NCBI GenBank assembly: GCA_027627225.1
Contig: CM051033.1
Span: 13,768,558 to 13,832,557, forward strand
Length of the DNA stretch: 64,000 nucleotides
Direction: 5' to 3'
Source of the DNA: Congeria kusceri
Lineage: Eukaryota; Mollusca; Bivalvia; Myida; Dreissenidae
Shown here: in pieces, positions 11,161 through 22,069 of the stretch
Position numbering within the stretch: the stretch's first letter is position 1
Layout of the letters: every line of letters starts with the position of its first letter
The notes under the pieces: generated by a model
Told to the model about the DNA's origin: nothing
The model's input: only the letters and a program-made list of their open reading frames with translations
Databases searched by the model: none
Made by a program: the position numbers and the translations under genes

Positions 11161-11939
11161 ACATATTTAAGAGACATACACACGAATATATAAACATAAC
11201 AGCCTGCTGGTTGGCTTTTTTACAGTTAACACATGTACATAATGTGAGGCTTACGAAAGCATAACGACGCTCAAACTGACATATAAGGTCCAGAAGAAGT
11301 AACATTTATTTACACAGTTATAAAAAGCACAAAACAGCAAAGCTGCATTGTACTTAAAGTACAATAAAAAAAAAAAAACACCCAACAGATTGTGGGACAA
11401 TCAATTATAAATGATGAGCTTGTGTCGAAATAGCGAAAGCATTATGTGTTTCTCACGAGTGACGACCTTCAAGTGAGATGCATTTCCTTACAAGTAACAT
11501 AACATATCATTTTACTAAAATTTTGAAAGTAGGGAGAAGCATCTTTCCATAGAGACCTGTCTCGCAACATCTGAAATAAAGGAAAGAGGTGAACGACGGC
11601 AGGTGATTTTGCTACTTTTATATGGGACCTTAAAGGGACCTGTGCACAGATTGACGAATTGACAATTTTTCAACTTGTTATCACAGATTCCAAAAATAAA
11701 ATAACAGTGTATACAATGGAGCAAAATAACAATACGAACCTAGAAAGATACTGTAAAAACAGTTTCGTGTATGAGTAAAAATCATTTGAAATTGATAAAA
11801 TTATAAAGCGTTTGTAACGCTAAAGTTAAACGATGGACTGATTCGGATTGTTGCTGTTGTATTCGTTGAAACTGTTGTCATCACATGGAACACTTACATA
11901 AAGTAAATAATGCACAGCGAATATAGAAATCGGAACGGC
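11161..11939. other. Non-coding stretch
   Basis: AT-rich, with an (A)n run near 11367-11378. No supported exon or RNA gene was seen. Confidence 0.4.
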
Positions 11940-12002
11940 AGAGTGGTTAAGGCGATAAGCTATTAATCCGGAGGTCCGGTGTTCGAACCCCGGTGAGACC
12001 AA
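11940..12002 (+). other. tRNA-like relic (Ser/Leu-type boxes)
   Basis: GGCAGAGTGGTTAAGGCG resembles an A box of Ser/Leu tRNAs and GTGTTCGAACCCCGG a B box with T arm. The 3' end GAGACCA lacks a matching 5' acceptor strand and the anticodon stem does not pair. It is therefore a tRNA pseudogene or SINE head, followed by a T-rich run and then the tandem array. Confidence 0.5.
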
Positions 12003-12049
12003 TTTTTTTATTTTCTTTTTTTTCTAAATACTTTTCTTGTTATGTGCAA

Positions 12050-13412
12050 TTGTTAAGAAATTGTTTTAATATCCAATCCCAAACGAGGTCTCGATATATG
12101 GTATCCATGTATGAAGTTTCATTAAAATATCTCGATGCGTTCTCAAGTTATTGAGCGGAAACCGTGTTTCTATTATCAGTAATGGTGACCTTGATCCCAC
12201 CCACCCCATATGAAATCCCAAGAGAGGTCTCAATATAAGGTATCTATGTATGACGTTTCATTAAAATATCTCGATGCGTTCTCAAGTTATTGAGCGGAAA
12301 CCTTTTTTCTATTTTTAGCAACGGTGACCTTGACCCCACCCACCCCATATGCAATCCCAAGCGATGTCTCGATATAAGGTATATATGTATGACGTTTCAT
12401 TAAAATATCTCGATGCGTTCTCAAGTTATTGTGCTGAAACCTTTTTTCTATTTTTAGTAACGGTGACCTTGACCGTGACCCCACCCTCCCCATATGCAAT
12501 CCCAACGAGGTCTCAATATAAGGTATCTATGTATGAAGTTTCAGTAAAATATCTTGATGCGTTCTCAAGTTATTGAGCGGAAACCGTTTATCTATTTTTA
12601 GTAACGGTGACCTTGACCTTGACCCCACCCACCCCATATGAAATCCCAAGAGAGGTCTCAATATAAGGTATATATGTATGACGTTTCATTAAAATATCTC
12701 GATGCGTTCTCAAGTTATTGAGCGGAAACCATTTTTCTATTTTTAGCAACGGTGACCTTGACCCCATCCACCCCATATGCAATCCCAAGCGATGTCTCGA
12801 TATAAGGTATATATGTTTGACGTTTCATTAAAATATCTCGACGCGTTCTCAAGTTATTGTGTTGAAACCTTTTTTCTATTTTTAGTAACGGTGACCTTGA
12901 CCGTGACCCCACCCACCCCATATGCAATCCCAACGAGGTCTCAATATAAGGTATCTATGTATGAAGTTTCAGTAAAATATCTTGATGCGTTCTCAAGTTA
13001 TTGAGCGGAAACCGTTTTTCTATTTTTAGTAACGGTGACCTTGACCTTGATCCCAACCACCCCATATGCAATCCCAAGCGAGGTCTCGATATAAGGTATC
13101 TATGTATAAAGTTTCATTAAAATATCTCGATGCGTTCTCAAGTTATTGAGCGGAAACCGTTTTTCTATTTCTAGCAACAGTGACCTTGACCTTTGACCTA
13201 CTGATCTCAAAATTTATAGGCGTCTTCCTCTCCTCGCAAGTAACCAGCATACCAACTTTTATGATCGTAGGTAAAAGCGTTCTCTAGATAACGTGCGGAA
13301 ACGAAATGGTCTACGGACAGATCGACCATCCGACCGACCGACCAACCGACCGACCGACGGACAGTTGCAAAGCAAGATAACCCCACTTTTTCGAAGGGGG
13401 GTATAATAATAT
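12050..13412 (-). mobile_element. Pearl-like tandem-core element 1 (142-bp unit, 8 copies)
   Basis: Eight units of about 142 bp start near 12087, 12226, 12364, 12508, 12653, 12793, 12937 and 13081. They share GGTCTCGATATAAGGTAT, GCGTTCTCAAGTTATTGAGC and GGTGACCTTGACC. After the last unit come a single-copy segment, a (CCGA)n tract (13321-13360) and a GC hairpin with CCCC...GGGGGG before TATAAT. Tandem core, tetranucleotide tract and terminal hairpin match the organisation described for bivalve pearl elements and DINE-like non-autonomous Helentrons. Orientation is arbitrary. Open frames here are repeat artefacts. Confidence 0.75.
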
Positions 13413-13982
13413 GGTATTTCATTCATCACCATAAAACATGTTTACACCCTTTTCGACAGAGATTTTTGTCACTAAAGGAACTTATTCAGAGATTTTCGTA
13501 TTTTTGAAAACGTCATTTAATGTCTTAACTAAAGCATCTGGACTAACCAAAAACATATAATATAACTATTCTATTGCATATGAAAGTATTTTTAAATATT
13601 TGACATATTGTATGAATAAATGCTAAAAAGATTCGGTAATAACACTTTAGCAACAAATTCACTTGAAAATGCAAGAAATATTGTTTACGTGCATTAAAAA
13701 CCTTTCACATGAGATAGAACCATGAATGAAGGTGAATGGCTTCAATAAGCAATAACTTTGTAGCCACAGTTTTATTTCTCAGCACATACGGTAATGACAA
13801 TTAGAAAGTATGCGCAGTACAAATGACAACCATCGACTTGGGATGGTAACTAAAGTAGATCTGTTCCGCTATTATCCAGTTTAAAATATTCCCGCTTAAA
13901 TTCCTGATGACGACGCAGTATGTTTGTGTCTGTATACGTCATCATTTCTAGAATGTTCAATGTTATTATGGGTTGTTGCGGC
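13413..13982. other. Non-coding stretch
   Basis: AT-rich; no supported feature seen. Confidence 0.4.
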
Positions 13983-14099
13983 ACTAAAACTGCCGGACCA
14001 TACATATATGGGCATATATAAAACGGTAAAAACTGGATGAATATGCTTCTTTTTTTCCGATCTCTTCGCTCACTCAATTTTATAAAAGATACACATCAA
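13983..14099. repeat. Dispersed repeat, copy 1
   Basis: Begins CCGGACCATACATATATGGG and runs through AACGGTAAAAACTGGAT to AAAGATACACATCAACTT. The same block recurs in direct orientation at about 16487-16587. Confidence 0.7.
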
Positions 14100-14315
14100 C
14101 TTGTGTTTTTTTTTCGTCGAACCGAACATACGAACATGTTTATTACACGAATAATTGTGCAAATATTAACAAAGCGAAATTCCAGTTGCGCCAGCAGGAG
14201 AGAACTGTTATTAGCAGCCCGAGGTCTTTTATTTATGGCAAGTGACCAATCGCCAAAAACAATACACAGGACATCACAAAAACACATATCAAACACAAAA
14301 CACACATGAATAAAA

Positions 14316-14345
14316 CTGGGGTCACCGCCTTGGAACGGTCAATGC
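14316..14345. repeat. Short dispersed block GTCACCGCCTTGGAAC
   Basis: GTCACCGCCTTGGAACGGTC and the following CAATG recur inverted at about 55588-55613, next to another tRNA-like head. It is probably a shared fragment of one repeat family. Confidence 0.5.
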
Positions 14346-14526
14346 AAAGCATTGGGGGTTTAAAGCGGTTTATGTGCGCACGAACCTCACACTTGGCCCA
14401 GAATTATTCACAAAACATGTAAGTGTAAATAAAAATTAATCTCATAGCGTCGCAATTGAAATTATACAGCAACTAGAGCTTTGAAACAGGAGTGGCCCCG
14501 AATGAAAGCATGTTTGAAGGTGAGGA

Positions 14527-14820
14527 ACCGTTTTTATATTTTTAGTAACGGTGACCTTGACCTTGATCCCACCCACCCCCTATGCAATCCCATGCGAGGT
14601 TTTGATAAAAGGTATCTATGTATGAAGTTGAATTACAATAGCTCAATTCGTTCTCAAGTAATTGAGCAGCACCCGTTTTTCTATTTTTTTGTAACGGCGA
14701 CCTTGACAGTGACCAGTTTCCACCGCCTATGTAATCCCAAGCCAGGTCTCGATATAAGGTACTATGGATGAAGTTTCATTAAAATATTTCAATTCGTTCT
14801 CAAGTTAGAGAGCTGAAACC
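14527..14820 (-). repeat. Two diverged units of the 142-bp pearl-like core
   Basis: Same motifs as 12050-13412 (GTAACGGTGACCTTGACC, TATGCAATCCCA, GTTCTCAAGTAATTGAGC), with more divergence and no terminal hairpin seen. Confidence 0.7.
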
Positions 14821-15239
14821 AAAAGTTGACTTCGCCTGAAAATGAAAAATTAACAAATTCAATTTTCAAATCATCGTCATGCAATTTCAGGAAGAAGCCG
14901 TAATGTTGAGTGTAAAAAGCCAGATTACATAGCTTTGTTGTATATGTTGTATACATCTTCCTGCCAACCCAAATTGAAAAAAATTATTTAACTGACTGAA
15001 CGTGGTTGTTAAAACCAGTGCATACATCGGAAATGCTGTAAAATATTAAATAAAAAGGTAAAATATATCCTAGATAATCTTACTCTACGTCACTGAGACA
15101 GTAAAAATATTTGAATGATGACGTAATCCAGAAACGCGCAATGCACACGACAACGTCATAATTTAAAAACGCAAAGAAGTTAAAGCTACTTATCCACCAT
15201 TTAAAACGACCAAATTTATAACGATTAAAGAAATTCAGT

Positions 15240-16330
15240 ATCGAAAACTAATAAGCATGTGTTTTTTAGTATAAGTGCATTATACCCTTTTGATAAGAAA
15301 TTAAATTATTAAGTATACGTTTAGCATTCACTTTAACATATTTACATTTGCGAACTCGTTTCAAAACATCGCTGTAAAATGATGAGTGGGATATTCCGTT
15401 AGATAAGAACCATTTCAAAGAAACATTGTATTTAGAAACTAAGACATTATATTTTCTATAGAATTTATCAAACTTATTGCGTAAATCATCATATAAAAAA
15501 CTTGTTTTAATAATTTCTTAGTCAGTGTAAGGTTACGGTCGTTGAAATCTTTAACTCATGCGCAAGCTCTTGCACATCGAACTAAATGTGAAATGTATAT
15601 ACCACTCATGCGCAAGCTCTTGCACATCGAACTAAATGTGAAATGTATATACCACTCATGAGCAAGCTCTTGCACATCGAACTAAATGTGAAATGTATAT
15701 ACCACTCATGCGCAAGCTCTTGCACATCGAACTAAATGTGAAATGTATATACCACTCATGCGCAAGCTCTTGCACATCGAACTAAATGTGAAATGTATAT
15801 ACCATAGGAAGGACCTCTAGGACTATTACCATCCAAGAAAGGGAAATTTACAATTTCGAAATTAAACTCATCGCGTTTGTCATATAGACTCGTTTTAACT
15901 ATATTGTTAGTAATAGTAAGATGCAAGTCTAGGAATGCAGCATCTGTATACGATGAACACGATATTTATTTCAGGAAAGTTCTTTAGGGTAACTGTTTTG
16001 GATATTTGTTCAAAGAAAGGATTATCTATATTTAATATATCATCAATGTATCTACTAGTTTGATTAAAGCATTGAATCAAATTTAATTGTTTATGTTTTG
16101 ATAAACCTAGCATAAAATCCACAGCAATACAGAAATAGATCAGCTATAAGCGGTGCACAGTTAGTACCCATTGGCACACCGATAATTTGTTAAAATATTT
16201 TCCCACTGAACTGAACAAACACGTTATCCAGAAGAAAGATAAGAGCTGAACATAAATCTATGCAAGTCCAATTAATATATTCATCAACAATCTGATTTGA
16301 TCAGATCAAGACACTCGTATGATTGCTTTG
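15240..16330 (-). pseudogene. Fossil reverse transcriptase, Penelope-like or related family
   Basis: Reading the minus strand across frames gives PMGTNCAPLIADLFLYC (about 16195-16145), SRYIDDILNIDNPFFEQ (about 16055-16005), SLYDKRDEFNFEIVNFPF (about 15890-15838), then YGIYISHLVRCARAC and later YRKYNVLVSKYNVSLKWF (about 15460-15405). The order, with the catalytic YIDD box, is that of a large metazoan RT family I associate with Penelope-like elements; the exact family is uncertain. Frameshifts and the 50-bp tandem expansion at 15554-15803 break it. Confidence 0.7.
15554..15803. repeat. 50-bp tandem array, 5 copies
   Basis: The unit starts ACTCATGCGCAAGCTCTTGC and ends GAAATGTATATACC, with exact 50-bp spacing (15554, 15604, 15654, 15704, 15754). 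Only copy 3 shows a change (AGCAAG). The unit is a piece of the fossil RT's GIYISHLVRCARAC segment. Fifty is not a multiple of three, so every copy shifts the frame. Confidence 0.95.
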
Positions 16331-16486
16331 TGAAATAATACGGCAAGTAATGCCTACGTAGTGACAATTTCGCTGACATATGGTGTCGGAAAAATATATG
16401 CAATCGTCAGGGATTGGAGCCCGGAATTGTGGACAACCCACTAGCGGTTCCAGGGGGGCGCATCCAGCGCGCGCCCCTCCCCCTAA

Positions 16487-16587
16487 AACTACCGGACCAT
16501 ACATATATGGGCATATATATAACGGTAAAAACTGGATAAATATGCTTTTTTGGCTCGCTCAATTTTATAAAAGATACACATCAACTT
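16487..16587. repeat. Dispersed repeat, copy 2
   Basis: Direct copy of 13983-14099 (CCGGACCATACATATATGGG, AACGGTAAAAACTGGAT), lacking about 13 bp near its end. Confidence 0.7.
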
Positions 16588-17739
16588 CAATAAAACATAC
16601 CCGACCTACCCCGCCCCCTGCGATTTCTTACGTACACAGAAGTAACGGCGCCAAAGTTTATCGAAAACTATAAACTGTATTCAGTGGGTATATATACCTT
16701 AAATTGTGGATTATATTGTTTTATTGTTTGAATTCAAATGTTATAATTATTATATAAAGATATCAGATGCAATACACCCGTTGGCACAGGATACCACATA
16801 AAACACATTTATACGTTTCGATTAAATATGATTTAAAGTCGAAATTCAAGTCAAATCAATGACGCCATTCGAGTTCAAGACAATTGATGACAATGAGTGT
16901 GGGTTATTGAATGACATTCACTTCGAAAAAATACCATTACACAATTAACTGCCAAAACAGGTTTAGGACCTACAGATGAACTTTCATCTCAATTGAACAT
17001 AATACGTCGAAGTATTAATTAATTCAGTAAAACAAAGTGCATTTGATGATGTGCAAAGATTTATCATATATGTTTGATACGTATCTGTAGCTGATCACTG
17101 CAGACCCACAGACAATATAAAGGGGTTATAACTGCACAATCAAAAGTTTACCCCCCCCCCCCCCCCCAACCCTGAATCCTGGATCCGCCCCTGGTTGCGG
17201 TAATGACAAAATAACTGATGACGAACCAAAACAAGTCACCATGCAAAGTTTAACTTGTCAAAAATATGATAAAAAATGAAGCATCATATATATGAAGCAT
17301 CATATAATTTACACTTATGTACATATTTATTAGTCAACTTTTTATGTTTTTATTAGTTATTTTCTTATATAAGTTGGTTAACATTTCAAATTTTGGTCAC
17401 ATCTTATGAGTGACAATGCATTATTAGGCAAGTGTGCACAACCCATTTTGTTTTATTTCTTTCATCATATAGATCTAGAATAAATACAACACAGGTTGTG
17501 GTTAGTTTGTGAGCAAGAAAGTCTTTAAAATATCATTTTAACATGAGTGACAACCTGACATGCCTTTGGCCATTTTTGGAATAATTACCTAAGTGACACA
17601 TCTGTTTTCCACAATACGGACGAAACGTGTTACAAACGCTTTATAATTCAATCAATTTCAAATGATGACCTTTCATGATAAACGACAACGTACTGTATAT
17701 TTGTAACATATTTCTTTGAGTGTTATTTCGCTTGTTTAT
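16588..17739. other. Non-coding stretch
   Basis: AT-rich with a long cytosine run at about 17151-17167. No supported exon. Confidence 0.4.
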
Positions 17740-20395
17740 ATATAATAGATGAGAATATTCAAGTCTTTACAGATTTATTAGATGGCGTTTGCAAGCCTCT
17801 ATTTAAAAGAGATTTAAATGGTAATAATGGTTATATAAACACTGGTAAGGATGCTGTGTATTTTGATCATGACTGTAAACAATTGAAGAGTTTTTATTAT
17901 AAGTGTCTAAATTATTATAGAAACAACCCTTGTGATGTTACCAGGAGAGATCTGGTAGAAGCTAGATCAAACTACAAAAATTGTGTTAGAAATAAAAAAT
18001 GTGATTTTGATAAATTACAAACACATAAATAAGAATTAGCTAGGAAAAATAATGCCAAGTTATATTGGAAAATGTTAAAGGGATCAGTTGTAAGCAATTC
18101 TAGCTCATTGACATCAGATGATTTTGTGAATTATTTTAAATCTATAAATGATCCCGATTCTGTGTTTTTTCAACCAGATGATGACATATTATATTTTAAT
18201 GAACGGTATTTAGATGGAGAATTGAACATTATGTTCGAGGAACTGAATAGTACTATAACAACAAATGAAATTTATAAAAGCTGTAAGAAATTAAACAATG
18301 GTAAAGCGGGCGGGCCAGATTGTTTTCTTAAGGAATTTTTTCAATATGGATGTGAAATAGATGTGTTTTCGACAGTTCTTTGTAAATTGTTTAATAAGAT
18401 TTTTTATTTGGGTTACTTTCCAGAAACATGGTCAGAAGGTACCATTGCATAAGAAAGGGGATATAAATAGTACAAATAATTACAGGGGTATTACTTTGTT
18501 AAGTACATTAGGGAAACTATTCACAAATTTTTTTAATGACAGACTAACCGATTGGGCAGAAAGGTATAATGTTTACATAGAGGCTCAGGCAGGATTCAGA
18601 CAAAAGATGGGTACTATAGATAATATTTTTATGTTACATAATGTAATAAGTTACTTATTGAATAAGAATAAAAAGTTGTACGTAGCATTTATAGACTTTA
18701 CTAAAGCGTTCGATTATGTTGTTAGAGATATTACTTAGTATAAACTTATTAAGCTTGGTGTTAGGGGTAAAATGCTGAACATCATCCGCTCAATGTATAG
18801 AATTGTTAAGTCAAGAGTTAAATATGATAACGAGGTTAGTGATAGCTTTACATGTATGTTAGGGGTACGCCAGGGTGAATCATTGTCTCTTTTTTTATTT
18901 TCGATGTTTTTGAATGATATTCAGGAATTTTTTGCTGACTAATAATTATGAAGGAATAACTTTAGACGTTTTTAAGTTACTTATTTTGTTGTATGCAGAT
19001 GATATTGTGTTGTTTTCAGAGACTGAGACTGGTTTGCAAGAAGGGTTAAATTTATTAAAACAATATTGCGATAGATGGAAAAAAATGGTAAACTACAAAA
19101 GACTAAAATCATGGTTTTTAAAAAAGGAGGAAGACTGCGGAGGAATTTACAGTTTTTCTATGATGATAATCATTTAGAGATTGTTGATCAATTTACTTAC
19201 TTGGGTTTTGTTTTCTCTTCTGGAGGTTCATTTTCAAAAACTTTTGACAGTGTGTCTGGACAATCTTTGAAAGCTATCTTTAAATTAAGACAATGTTTGT
19301 CAAGATTTAATAATATTACAATACACCACATGTAGAAATGTTCGATAAACTAATTTATCCTGTTTTAAGCTATGGTTCAGAGATATGGGGGCTTCATAAC
19401 AGTATCCAAATAGAGCGAATACATTTAAATTTTTGTAAAGAATTAATAGGAGTCCGAAGACAACCACAGAATAACTTTATATATGGTGAATTGGGAAGAA
19501 CACCGTTATCGGTTAGACATGCACTATGTTAAAAAAAAAATTTGTTTATTATATCATGTACAGAGAATTTGATATTTATCCCAGTAGAAAATCATGGGTA
19601 TATATGGTTAAACATTTATTAGGAAATTGTGGCTTTAATGATGTGTGGTTAAATCAAGGTGTTGGGGATGTAGATGTCTTTTTAAGTATGTTTAAAGTCA
19701 GAGTAACAGATATATTTTTACAAAGATGGAACTCTGAATTACGTGAATCAAGCAGAGCTAAAACGTACATATTGATATCAGATTTTAAATTTCAACCCTA
19801 TTTAAATGATGTAAATATTTCCAAGTATAGAATGGCCCTCTCCAGATTAAGAGTATCTGCACACAGACTTAAAGTTGAAACTGGTAGATGGCATAAACCA
19901 ACAGCTATACTTTATTAAGAAAGAAAATGTTACTTATGCAATGTTCTTGAAGATGAATACCATTTTATCCTTGAATGTACATTGTATCATGATGTTAGAA
20001 AGATTTACATAAGCCCATTTTATTATCTTAGACCAAATATGATCAAATTTATAGAATTACTTACCTCTCAAAATAGCAGAGTTCATAAAAAAATTGGCAA
20101 TGTTTATTTATTAAGCTTTGCAAATTAGAAATTCTTTCTATACGTATTAAGACTAATGTATGATGTTGATTATACAATATATATACCACCTCTCGCTTAT
20201 TATCTATTGCTGAATAATTTCGATATTTGTTTGATAAATGTTTATATATGTAAACATTGACATTCAGTACGGATGTTATTGGTGACCTTTGACTTTGTTT
20301 TTATGCATATTATTATGCCTTCATTTGTATACTCATGGGCATATTGCCCACTGTATTACTCAATAAAGTGTAAAACTGTAAACTATATAATGTAC
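17740..20395 (+). mobile_element. Non-LTR retrotransposon (LINE) relic 1, 5'-truncated
   Basis: Pieces of one RT polyprotein continue across frames: NNGKAGGPDCFLKEFF (about 18294-18341), NNYRGITLLSTLGKLF, AQAGFRQKMGTIDNIF, YVAFIDFTKAFDYV (motif A, about 18679-18720), RQGESLSLFLFSMF and LLYADDIVLFS (catalytic YADD, about 18987-19020). The C-terminus has CYLCNVLEDEYHFILEC (about 19930-19980), a Cys/His motif typical of these LINEs. Frame breaks near 18450, 18738, 18940 and 19170 inactivate it. The endonuclease is missing. The 3' end carries AATAAAGTG and a repeated GTAAAACTGTAAACT tail near 20362-20390. Clade not assigned. Confidence 0.9.
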
Positions 20396-20508
20396 TGTAG
20401 ATCTTCTCGTATTTGCCTGCTTGGGATCTATGAAAAAAAAAGGTAAATTGTGAATTCATAGGTCCCTTTAAAACTGTTTATACTTTAAACCGAATAAAAT
20501 GTACTTAC

Positions 20509-20563
20509 TGATATTTACAATCACGGCGCAAATAACAAAAAACAATATCGCAACGCTGTCCAT
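20509..20563 (-). CDS. Possible first coding exon of a secreted protein
   Basis: A minus-strand ATG at 20563-20561 opens 18 codons plus one base ending at a consensus GTAAGT donor (20508-20503). The peptide MDSVAILFFVICAVIVNI is a strong hydrophobic signal-peptide-like core. The next sequence to the left is LINE relic 1, which would then lie in intron 1. No second exon was recognised, so the gene is unidentified and could be a chance match. Confidence 0.4.
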
Positions 20564-20694
20564 GTTCTAAAACAGTAGTTGAACAAACATTAACACCTCG
20601 AAATGCGGTAGTCCGGTGAGTCTCCTAACCGGATTTTAGTGGTTTAGGGTGGTTTAGAAATGACCACTTGCACTAGATGTCCATATTTCTTTAT

Positions 20695-21072
20695 AGGTTA
20701 GAAACCAGTAAATGCAATTCCCATAGGGTCCCATTATAAAACGGCAAACTTTCCAAGCATTTTTCTAGCGTGTCCTTTATTTCAGGTTGTGCAAGCCTGG
20801 TATCAATTTAAAGATCAATCTGTCCTCTTCCAAAATTTGCAATAAAAAGATATGTCATGTCACTTCTAAGAAAATGCATCTCACTGGAACGCAGGCACCG
20901 GTAGAAAACAGGGTTTCGGCAGTCATATTTCGACAAAAGCCCCATACCACAGTAAACACACCCCAAAAGTTAACCTTTCAAGTTAGCCTCCAATGAAATG
21001 CACCAAAATGTTGCAGACATGCATAGGATAATAGAAATAACCACAAAAGGTATGTCTGAGATACCTAAATGG
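20695..21072. repeat. 378-bp direct repeat, copy 1
   Basis: Starts AGGTTAGAAACCAGTAAATG and ends GAGATACCTAAATGG. A near-identical copy of equal length lies 997 bp downstream at 21692-22069. Confidence 0.9.
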
Positions 21073-21691
21073 CTTTTATGCCAGAAGAGAAGAGGACCTC
21101 TTTAGTAATAGGCACTACTTTTGAATGGACCACGGAGGGATACACAATGATTTACTGGTATCTAACCTTAAAGAAAACTCAACATTTTGCTATTATGAAA
21201 AAAACTCTCCTACATCATTATTAATCTACTTGTACCACAAATGCAAAATTTCAGGTCGATCCGCTAAGTAGAAATGCCCCAAAAACGCATTTGAGAATGA
21301 CACATGATAAGCCATCTGGATTGCGCTTCAGTACTTGGATTGTATGGGGAGCGTGGACTAAAATTCGCACCTAAATCACATAAGCCAGTCAAAATACCAG
21401 TTCATTTATACTTATTTTAATGCAATGGACAGTAATAAGGTATAAAACGTGTGCTATTCGCGTATAACATGATTCGATGTGCTGTGAGCTGCATAAGGCG
21501 AGTTTCCGTACTTTTTTTCATTTTTTTACTCGAAAAAACAGGTTTCGCTTTAAAAAGTGTAGATAACGTGTCAGTTACGATATTATTCACATTTATTTCC
21601 GTGAAAAGTAATAAACGCAATAAAATAACACAGTTACATGGTGATTTTATGTATCAGTGGACCCTAAAGGGCCGGTCCCTGGTTTTCTTAA

Positions 21692-22069
21692 AGGTTAGAA
21701 ACCAGTAAATGCAATTCCCAGAGGGTCCCATTATAGAACGGCAAACTTTCCAAGCATTTTTCTAGCGTTTTCTTTATTTCAGATTGTGCAAGCCTGGTAT
21801 CAGTTTAAAGATCAATCTGTCCTCTTCCACAATTTGCATAAAAAAGATATGTCATATTACTTCTAAGAAAATGCATCTTACTTGAATGCAGGCACCGGTA
21901 GAAAACAGGGTTTCGGCAGTCATATTTCGACAAAAGCACCATACCACAGTAAACACTACCCAAAAGTTAACCTTTCAAGTTAGCCTCAAATGAAATGCAC
22001 CAAAATGTTGCAGACACGCATAGGATAATAGAAATAACCACAAAAGGCATCTCTGAGGTACCTAAATGG
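21692..22069. repeat. 378-bp direct repeat, copy 2
   Basis: Same boundaries and length as copy 1, with scattered substitutions. Ends do not have LTR-type TG...CA termini and the 619 bp between the copies have no coding signal, so a local duplication is more likely than an LTR element. Confidence 0.9.

Noticed and set aside
12287..13004. Several frames of 66-75 residues on both strands
   Set aside because: All fall in the 142-bp tandem core and repeat the same peptide with the array.
15554..15803. CRISPR array
   Set aside because: Units abut with no unique spacers and lie in a eukaryotic RT fossil; a plain tandem repeat.
20695..22069. LTR retrotransposon bounded by the 378-bp repeats
   Set aside because: No TG...CA ends, no primer-binding or polypurine site and no coding sequence in the 619-bp interior.
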